Below the pieces are notes generated by a model. That model ran no database searches. It worked only from the letters and a program-made list of their open reading frames with translations, and was not told the DNA's origin. A program made the translations under genes and the position numbers. DNA of 14,176 bases from Legionellales bacterium (GTDB taxonomy: Bacteria > Pseudomonadota > Gammaproteobacteria > WLWR01): the NCBI GenBank assembly GCA_012103495.1, contig WLWR01000020.1, positions 1-14,176 of the forward strand, written 5' to 3'. Below are positions 6,626-12,417 of this stretch, in pieces; within the stretch, counting starts at the first letter, position 1; every line of letters begins with the position of its first letter.

Positions 6626-7567
6626 TTATCCAGGTCTGTTCAGCGACGATGCAGCCTCACTCGCGTGGTTGGGATCCGTGATCACTTCATCTGGGTCCAA
6701 AAATCCATTGACACTAATAAGCTGAATGAAAAACCATGTCCATTGGAGCGATTCAATGTTGTCAACATTTTTTAATTGCTCAAGAAAGGCCGATGATTCT
6801 ATACGATCCAGTGTTGCCATCTTACAAAGTTGGTTAATACAATCTATAGGGGATGAGGATGAGGATGAAGCAAACCAGTCTCTTAATTTAAGTGAACGAT
6901 CAACTTCAATCATTTGCTTGAGCAATTCAACCATTCTATCAAGATTAAAATCATGCTGAGCATTCCATAGCGTCTTCACACGATCGACAATGGACACCAG
7001 CACCTTTTCGCATTGATCAAACTTCAATCCATTTAATACGGCTTCAATATTTGCCAGACTGAGATGGATACTCAACTGGGTTAAAAGTTGTCGTTGCTCC
7101 CCTTTAGCTGCTAGTGCAAATAGCATATAACGCTGGTTCTGAGAGTCTGAAGGTGTCAGAGTAACCAGCATTGTTATCATCTCTTGGGTAGCCTCACTCA
7201 CAGGTGCCAACATAAAGCCACCTCTGCCTGCATCCACACGGCCAGCATAGTCCTCATCATCCTTACAGTCTTCCGTGATTTTTTCAGTAACCCAGTTGAT
7301 GATAGTATCAACTTTCGTTGCTGAGGCTTGTTGTGCGACATAGAAGATGGCTGAATGAACATCAGCACCATAGTTTAATAAAAGATCGATTGCGAAAAGC
7401 TGGCTCTCTTGTGCCAGTTTCACCACCGGTGTTTCCTCATTGTAAGATATATCCATGGAGACACCGCGCTCTTTTAATTCACTCAATACCTTCTCATCCC
7501 TTGCTAACGCCGCCTCATAGATTTGGTCAAATAACCCTTTCTCAGATAACGATTCGTTTCTTTGCAT
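6626..7567 (-). CDS. Ankyrin-like protein, paralogue 1 (unknown function)
   Basis: A predicted soluble, helical protein of 313 residues that I cannot name. Residues 46-70 (TPVVKLAQ through LLLNYGADV) fit one ankyrin repeat, and weaker helical repeats surround it. It resembles the protein at 10706-12184 over the N-terminal part: IYxAAL, RG(V/I)xMD, TPxxxLA, LLxYGA and DAxRxG occur in the same order. No signal peptide or membrane segment is seen. A run of six Ser (codons TCA/TCC, near 6850-6867) is a short hexanucleotide repeat. The start chosen is ATG 7567, with AGGGG 8 nt upstream. The frame stays open to an ATG at 7609, but that lies upstream of the -10 element shared with the paralogue. Ankyrin proteins are common among secreted effectors of host-associated gammaproteobacteria, but secretion here is inference. 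Confidence 0.8.
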   Translation of the reverse strand: MQRNESLSEKGLFDQIYEAALARDEKVLSELKERGVSMDISYNEETPVVKLAQESQLFAIDLLLNYGADVHSAIFYVAQQASATKVDTIINWVTEKITEDCKDDEDYAGRVDAGRGGFMLAPVSEATQEMITMLVTLTPSDSQNQRYMLFALAAKGEQRQLLTQLSIHLSLANIEAVLNGLKFDQCEKVLVSIVDRVKTLWNAQHDFNLDRMVELLKQMIEVDRSLKLRDWFASSSSSSPIDCINQLCKMATLDRIESSAFLEQLKNVDNIESLQWTWFFIQLISVNGFLDPDEVITDPNHASEAASSLNRPG

Positions 7568-7598
7568 AAATAAAACCCCTAATGATCTATAAAAGATC

Positions 7599-7627
7599 AT
7601 GATAATCATATTTTTTCCTATTTGGAA
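7599..7627 (-). promoter_or_regulatory. Promoter of paralogue 1, shared with paralogue 2
   Basis: On the minus strand, TTCCAA (7622-7627), 17 nt, TATCAT (7599-7604), with an A-tract in the spacer. The surrounding 36 nt (7598-7633) match 12216-12251 at 27 of 36 positions with no gap. The strongest identity is in AGATAGTTCC at the -35 end and TATCATG at the -10 end. The distance to the chosen start is 30 nt here and 31 nt in the other copy. The same layout in two paralogues supports a real promoter. Confidence 0.6.
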
Positions 7628-7657
7628 CTATCTACGAGTAGGGAATTCAATTCGGGG

Positions 7658-7771
7658 CAATTCGGGGGACAGTATACTGAATTTTAGTTAATCAAAATGA
7701 TAATTATTTAATCGCAATTCGGGGGACAGTATACTGAATTTTAGTTAATCAAAGTGATGATTATTTAATCG
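7658..7771. repeat. Two tandem 57-bp repeat units
   Basis: Units 7658-7714 and 7715-7771 are directly adjacent and differ at only two positions. Each starts CAATTCGGGGGACAGTATAC and ends in TTTAATCG. A 10-nt partial third start, CAATTCGGGG, lies just before at 7648-7657. The first 26 nt are the same element found inverted at 1850-1875. The near-identity of the units points to recent duplication. No coding potential was seen. Confidence 0.9.
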
Positions 7772-8074
7772 GTTAAACTTCGTGATTTTAATTTTTTTAT
7801 CCTTGCTCGATTTATCTTGACTGGGGTCGGACGGGGGGCTTACTCAAATTTTGGCTGTCCAATTCTCAACGTTCGAGCATCAAATGCATAAACACAAATA
7901 ACAATTCGAGAGATCGTACGCACATTTCCTTTAAACAGAACACTGTTAGATTTTTTGTAACTATTCAGCACAATTTTCGTCTAATCTGTACTTAAAGCTG
8001 GCTTTTTCCCAAGGTTTAAAATTTTGGTGAATCATTAAGAATATTTTTTACTCAAGAGTTTTTAGTGAGGTGTG
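7772..8074. other. Non-coding gap with repeat copy B
   Basis: No open frame of useful length was found in this A/T-rich part of the 564-nt gap between the large helical gene and paralogue 1. Positions 7955-8032 hold the second copy of the TTGTAACTATTC repeat found after bolA (40-nt core at 7993-8032, 33/40 identical). Around 7819-7840, GGGGTCGGACGGGGGG looks like another G-run repeat fragment. AACAG-AACA-CTGTT at 7935-7948, followed by a T-run, is a weak plus-strand hairpin with no gene to serve. Confidence 0.6.
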
Positions 8075-8108
8075 AGTACTCGCACAACCTTTTGGTTGTA
8101 CGAATACT
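8075..8108 (-). terminator. 15-bp hairpin downstream of the large helical protein gene
   Basis: Arms 8075-8089 and 8094-8108 form a 15-bp stem around a four-base loop. Two positions that mismatch (C-A) as plus-strand RNA become G-U wobbles as minus-strand RNA. This suggests the structure works in a minus-strand transcript, that is, at the 3' end of the gene stopping at 8132. No U-run follows directly, so it may be a 3' stability element rather than a canonical intrinsic terminator. Confidence 0.5.
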
Positions 8109-8131
8109 TATTGTGTTGTTCATTGTTGTTA

Positions 8132-10621
8132 TTAGCCTACTGATTGACTCGTAGTATTTACTATCTCTGTTTCCATTGGCTTAGCAGAATCGCCTGTTGG
8201 GCTAGTAGGTGAATCATGAGAAAACAACTTAGAGGAGTTTTTTCTCTGACATTTACCACTACTTTCACTTTTAGAGTCAGCATTTAGGGGTCGTTTGTGA
8301 TGGGACTTACTTGCAGCAATAAAATCAGCCTCTTGCTGCAAAGCGCTATTCATGGTTGTAAGCAGAGTGATAGCTATATCAACCTCGTTTCCATCAACCA
8401 AAAAATTTTTCAGTTCAATTAACTTTTGCTCAATCTCACATGCTAAGTTTTTTTTCAGCGCCGCAGTAATACTTTCACAGTCTTGTAAATTTTTATTAAA
8501 GCCTTTTATTATCCCCGATATGCCACCGCCACCTTGTGCCACGCTGTGTTCCAATTGGACTATTGTCTGCGCTACCAACTCTTGGGGAGAGTTAACTTGC
8601 GATGATTGATTCCCCGACATACTACTGGAGCTGGCGGTAACAGTTGTAGGTTCCGCAGCCATGTAGAGCTTATCTGCTCTATCAGCCATAGCAGATGCAG
8701 AAATCGGAGGATTGACCTTCCCAGCCACAGCAAGGTTGGAATCGCTGCTCCGCTGTTCTAAATTTAACAGCAGATCCAATGTGCTAGGTCTTGCTATTGG
8801 TGATGGTAATATTTTCAAGTCACCATCGTCAACAGTCCTTATTGGATCTTTAGAAGCAAATTCAAAAATTTTTTCAATAATACTTCCAATAATCTTCTCT
8901 AAACTCTCATCAGAATTCAATTCAGAATTCAACAATGAAGGCAGTTTACCTATAAGTTGAGCGATCACTTGCGCTTTTTTTTGCTGTCCGATATTGAGTG
9001 CATACAACTTCTCCAAATATGATTTTATCTGTATTGGTAGTTCAACCAGAGCATTTACTTCAGTGTCCTCAATAAGGTTTTTTATCATTTGTTCGACGCT
9101 TATTAACCATGAGTTAGAAATAACTTGTTCTTCAAGCACAGAGCTTCTCGGTAAATGTTGAGCCTCTGCGCCCACTACGTGCCTTGTGAAGTCTGTTTGC
9201 TCAAGTGATTGCCAACTACTCTGTATAAACTCAATTTCCTGGTCCAAGATCCCTTCATCACTCTTAAATTTCTGTTCAAACCAATGCTGAAAATCAATTA
9301 ATGCGGTTTTTTTTGTGGCAGGTTTCATAGCATTATCCGCTAAACTCAGCACACTAGAAGTCACTGTTTTATTTATACAATCAATCGTGTCAGGTTCTAA
9401 CTTATACTCATCGTCGTTACCTAACACACTTAATATCTCTGTCGTTATTGAGTCTACCCACTTCTTAGCATTGGCGCTTTCTTTTTCGCTATCAACCTGT
9501 GTGAACCGCTTCCATACAGCCTGAGTATCACGTTTATAGTTCTCTCCACACTGTTCGATAACTTTACTGTCAAAATTGCTTAATTTCTCAAATATCTCAC
9601 GTATTTTTCTTTCCAAGGCGTTACTCGGATTTATTGCTTCGTCTCTCTTATAAAGAATCTCAGCTCTCAACTGTTCTATCACCATACAAATACGCTCTTG
9701 ACCATGTAATAGATAAAATTGCAGCTGTGATTGACGCGCGGTCTGCTCCTGTAAAATATTATCGTCCACTATTGCTTCTACGGCTTTACAAGTAGCCGTA
9801 ACTATTTCAGATATACTGCTTGACGCGACTGGAATGGCCTCTGCTTTACTCGATGAAACTGGTTCCAACGCCTTTTCATTATTAAGTTGGTTTACCTCAC
9901 GACAATGTGAATCACATTTTTCTACAACTTCGCTCATTAAATTAAGTTGAAAACAAATGATCGCACAGCGCTTAGCTAGAGCACTTAAACATTGTGAGAC
10001 TGACAGCCCCATTTCTATTATTGTTTTTGATAATTCGCTGTCAGTCTGATCAGTTTGAAAACTGGTTATTTTATCTGCTAACTCCTGCACTTTTGTTATT
10101 ACCACGGTAATCTCCTTTGGAGGAATCGTGAAAATCCCACTTTTCGGATCACGCTGGAGTAGAGTTAAAAGAGATTCATACTGTTGTAAAATATTATCCA
10201 ACTCACTTGAAAGTTGATCCCTCGTGTTCCCAGCATCAAGCACAGCAACACCATCTTCAATTTCCATCATGCCCCAATTGTCGTCTTCTTCATCCGACTC
10301 ATTAGCATCTTCTTGACCGGTTTCCGTCATGTCTCCCCTAACTTCATGCCCAGCATCATCTCTTCCATCGGTTTCCGTTATGTTTTCCTTTTCCCCAGCT
10401 TCACCTTGCTCAGCATTACCTTTTTCATCGGTTTCCTTCACGCTTTTCCAAGCTTCCACATCAGCATCATCTTCTGCATTCGAACGCATCGACTCATAGT
10501 CTGTAAGCGCCGATCTAAAGTTATCCAACGCCTGATTCAATTGTGTTACATATGATGAGGAAATCTCAGCGGTATCAACCCCCTGCATTTTATCGTCTGA
10601 TTGAACAGTCTCTGCAAACAT
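8132..10621 (-). CDS. Large acidic helical protein with putative bipartite NLS (unknown function)
   Basis: An 829-residue protein I do not recognise. Residues 48-113 are strongly acidic and built of degenerate units starting ETD/ETG (residues 63, 83, 100). Residues ~130-600 look almost wholly alpha-helical, with Leu/Ile, Glu, Lys and Gln patterns suggesting coiled coils or helical bundles. Residues ~630-690 are Ser/Ala/Pro-rich and less ordered. Near the C-terminus, KR at 776-777, a 12-residue spacer and KCQRK at 790-794 match the classical bipartite nuclear-localisation pattern, followed by a Ser/Pro/Thr-rich polar tail. No signal peptide or membrane helix is visible. AAGGA lies 7 nt before the ATG. 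It sits between two paralogous ankyrin-like genes, 84 nt after one of them. The context and NLS pattern suggest a secreted host-directed protein, which is inference. Confidence 0.85.
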   Translation of the reverse strand: MFAETVQSDDKMQGVDTAEISSSYVTQLNQALDNFRSALTDYESMRSNAEDDADVEAWKSVKETDEKGNAEQGEAGEKENITETDGRDDAGHEVRGDMTETGQEDANESDEEDDNWGMMEIEDGVAVLDAGNTRDQLSSELDNILQQYESLLTLLQRDPKSGIFTIPPKEITVVITKVQELADKITSFQTDQTDSELSKTIIEMGLSVSQCLSALAKRCAIICFQLNLMSEVVEKCDSHCREVNQLNNEKALEPVSSSKAEAIPVASSSISEIVTATCKAVEAIVDDNILQEQTARQSQLQFYLLHGQERICMVIEQLRAEILYKRDEAINPSNALERKIREIFEKLSNFDSKVIEQCGENYKRDTQAVWKRFTQVDSEKESANAKKWVDSITTEILSVLGNDDEYKLEPDTIDCINKTVTSSVLSLADNAMKPATKKTALIDFQHWFEQKFKSDEGILDQEIEFIQSSWQSLEQTDFTRHVVGAEAQHLPRSSVLEEQVISNSWLISVEQMIKNLIEDTEVNALVELPIQIKSYLEKLYALNIGQQKKAQVIAQLIGKLPSLLNSELNSDESLEKIIGSIIEKIFEFASKDPIRTVDDGDLKILPSPIARPSTLDLLLNLEQRSSDSNLAVAGKVNPPISASAMADRADKLYMAAEPTTVTASSSSMSGNQSSQVNSPQELVAQTIVQLEHSVAQGGGGISGIIKGFNKNLQDCESITAALKKNLACEIEQKLIELKNFLVDGNEVDIAITLLTTMNSALQQEADFIAASKSHHKRPLNADSKSESSGKCQRKNSSKLFSHDSPTSPTGDSAKPMETEIVNTTSQSVG

Positions 10622-10645
10622 AGTTATTTCCTTTTATTGTTATTG

Positions 10646-10676
10646 ATTATAAAAATATTGATTCATGCTAAAACAA
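10646..10676 (-). promoter_or_regulatory. candidate promoter of the large helical protein gene
   Basis: A perfect TATAAT (10646-10651, minus strand) ends 24 nt before the ATG. The best -35-like hexamer, TTGTTT (10671-10676), is 19 nt away, which is long; an A/T-rich tract fills the spacer. The conserved block upstream of the two ankyrin-like genes is absent here. Confidence 0.4.
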
Positions 10677-10705
10677 GTTGCCAAAAATATCTACATTCCA
10701 TGTCA

Positions 10706-12184
10706 TTACCTAGGATTATGCTTCTTGCATTGTATTTGCTCAGCAGCAAGTTGTTCATAACAAAACGTCAGACAAACTGCTAACCAAGATGTTGAACTTA
10801 TGCCAGGGATTGCCGCCAGTTGGGTTGCAAATGCCTCAACAGAATTTTGACTGGCTGTTGCACAAAGTTTGCGTACCTTTTGATAAGTTTTTTTATCAGA
10901 AAAAAATCCATAACATTTCCATGAGGCTTGATCCAACAGCCTGGCTGTATCAAGCAAGTCAGTCATTCGCTCAGGAAGTGAATTCGTCTCACTAGCCAGC
11001 CACTGATCAATTAACATTGCACTGTAATTAAGTTGTCTACAGAGCATCATATTTTTTTGTGATAGCGCAATGTCTGTTGATTCAACCGCATGAGTGACAA
11101 TCAAATAACTGGCAATGATCTGAGCAATACCTTCAGGCAAAATAGCGTGACTGATCACTAAAAATTGGCTGGCTTCGAAGATGCTGGCTTGATCCAAACA
11201 CATGCCAGAATATCGTTGCATCACTTGTGCAAAGGTTCGACTGTTGGTTTGGTACCATTCTTTTTCTTCTGGATCCTCAGTCAGTAATTGATGTTTCACT
11301 AACAGGTTGCTCATTTTTTTCAATTTTCCACATTGAACACTTGCCGATAACCATCGGAAAATAAAAAAAGGATGTGCCAACGAGTTGTATAAAATTTGAA
11401 GTTTCAAGCCGTGATCAGGCGATTGTGCAATGCGCTTTTTAATAGCCTTAAATATTTCTTGCGCCAAGGAAGGATTCCCAACTGAACAGTCAACAAACTC
11501 CGTTAAGCGCCCGCTAGTAAAATACCCTAGCGCTGCATTGATCCTAACAGTGTTATTGGTAAGTAAGAAAGTATGACCATATTGAGCATAGTATTCAGTT
11601 ATTTTATTGATGTGGTTACTGGATAAAAAAAGATTGTGGTGTAAACAATAAGCATCTAACAATTCATACACCAGCGATGGGTTTCCTGCAGCAACGGCAC
11701 CTCGCAGCGCCGCATCAAATTTCCTTTCATCATCAAAATCGAGCAAGATATCAAATACCCTTTGTGCACCGATGAATGTAGCGGCAAAGATAGTGTGAAT
11801 GGTCTGATGCAAAGGATAAAGTTTTTTAGCCAATTCTATATTCCCACTGACAAGGTAACCAGCTCTAGCAGCATCAATTCGTTGAGGGTTCTCCCCCATT
11901 AATAATTCTATTGGTACGGTAGCTTGATTGTGTCTTGCAGCCCTAAAAATAGGGAGCTCAGCACCAGCACCATAATGCAATAACCGCTCTACTGCTTCAA
12001 AAAAGCCTTGTTCAGCCAAACGTTCGGCAGGCGTTATATTATCGACAGGCATGTCCATAGGAATGCCACGCGATTGCAAACCCGCTAATAGGTCGTCATC
12101 ACCTTGCAATGCTGCATGGTAGATTTTTTTAAACCATTGATATGGAAAGAGCGGTACTTGCATCATTGACATTGTTTGGGGCAT
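10706..12184 (-). CDS. Ankyrin-like protein, paralogue 2 (unknown function)
   Basis: A 492-residue protein, mostly helical, with no signal peptide or membrane segment. Its N-terminus contains IYHAALQGDDDLL, RGIPMDM, ITPAERLAEQGFFEAVERLL, HYGAGAE and RIDAARAGY. This is one ankyrin-like repeat plus flanking helices in the same order as the protein at 6626-7567. Further helix pairs with G-N-P/L patterns (GAVAAGNPSLVYELLDAY) suggest more degenerate repeats. The C-terminal half is longer than in the other paralogue and not recognisable. The start at ATG 12184 is chosen because it keeps the 31-nt distance to the shared promoter block; GTG 12193 and ATG 12163 are alternatives, and no strong Shine-Dalgarno separates them. 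It is first of the three accessory genes in transcription order. A secreted effector role is possible but unproven. Confidence 0.8.
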   Translation of the reverse strand: MPQTMSMMQVPLFPYQWFKKIYHAALQGDDDLLAGLQSRGIPMDMPVDNITPAERLAEQGFFEAVERLLHYGAGAELPIFRAARHNQATVPIELLMGENPQRIDAARAGYLVSGNIELAKKLYPLHQTIHTIFAATFIGAQRVFDILLDFDDERKFDAALRGAVAAGNPSLVYELLDAYCLHHNLFLSSNHINKITEYYAQYGHTFLLTNNTVRINAALGYFTSGRLTEFVDCSVGNPSLAQEIFKAIKKRIAQSPDHGLKLQILYNSLAHPFFIFRWLSASVQCGKLKKMSNLLVKHQLLTEDPEEKEWYQTNSRTFAQVMQRYSGMCLDQASIFEASQFLVISHAILPEGIAQIIASYLIVTHAVESTDIALSQKNMMLCRQLNYSAMLIDQWLASETNSLPERMTDLLDTARLLDQASWKCYGFFSDKKTYQKVRKLCATASQNSVEAFATQLAAIPGISSTSWLAVCLTFCYEQLAAEQIQCKKHNPR

Positions 12185-12216
12185 CACTATCACTCATCCA
12201 TAAATTTTGGATCAAC

Positions 12217-12245
12217 ATGATAGGCGATTTTTTTACCAGGTGGAA
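12217..12245 (-). promoter_or_regulatory. Promoter of paralogue 2, shared with paralogue 1
   Basis: TTCCAC (12240-12245), a 17-nt spacer and TATCAT (12217-12222) on the minus strand, in the block 12216-12251 that is 27/36 identical to 7598-7633. The conserved parts are AGATAGTTCC, the A-tract and TATCATG. A second, weaker candidate (TTTACA near 12295 with GATATAA) lies farther upstream. Confidence 0.6.
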
Positions 12246-12373
12246 CTATCTTTGCATCGAGAGATGTTTATATCATCATTATGGGTATAACTTTGTAAAT
12301 GGATCTCGAAGCTGGCTTAGCAGATTGCTACAAAATGCACTTACACATGCCAACCAAATCAATAAGCTCGGTT

Positions 12374-12415
12374 ATAGACCCATTCCACTTGAAGCTTCAA
12401 GTGGAATGGGTCTAT
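12374..12415. repeat. Perfect 42-bp palindrome after ppsA
   Basis: Arms 12374-12394 and 12395-12415 are exact reverse complements with no spacer, centred on AAGCTT. The ppsA stop codon (12418-12420) ends two bases away, so in the ppsA transcript this would fold into a stem of about 19 bp with a 4-nt loop. The minus-strand sequence beyond (AACCGAGC) has no U-run, so it is not a standard intrinsic terminator. It may protect the mRNA 3' end or give rho-assisted termination. Confidence 0.8.
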
Positions 12416-12417
12416 GC

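Noticed and set aside
7568..7609. Upstream ATG (7609) as the start of paralogue 1, with AGGA 6 nt before it
   Set aside because: It lies upstream of the -10 element conserved in both paralogues, the extra 14 residues have no counterpart in paralogue 2, and the ATG is not conserved in the matching block. ATG 7567 has a better AGGGG site.
7648..7771. CRISPR array
   Set aside because: The 57-bp units abut directly with no unique spacers, only two full units are present, and no cas gene is nearby.
10214..10555. Plus-strand open frame of 113 codons opposite the acidic repeats
   Set aside because: It is antisense to the large minus-strand gene, has no Shine-Dalgarno, and its hydrophobic, repetitive look is what the complement of acidic codons produces.
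10622..10705. PmrA- or CpxR-type effector promoter boxes upstream of the accessory genes
   Set aside because: Neither the paired TTAAT-type nor the paired GTAAA-type repeats known from Legionella effector promoters was seen in the roughly 100 nt upstream of the three genes.
12374..12415. Canonical intrinsic terminator for ppsA
   Set aside because: The stem is strong, but no U-run follows on the minus strand, so it is listed as a palindrome instead.
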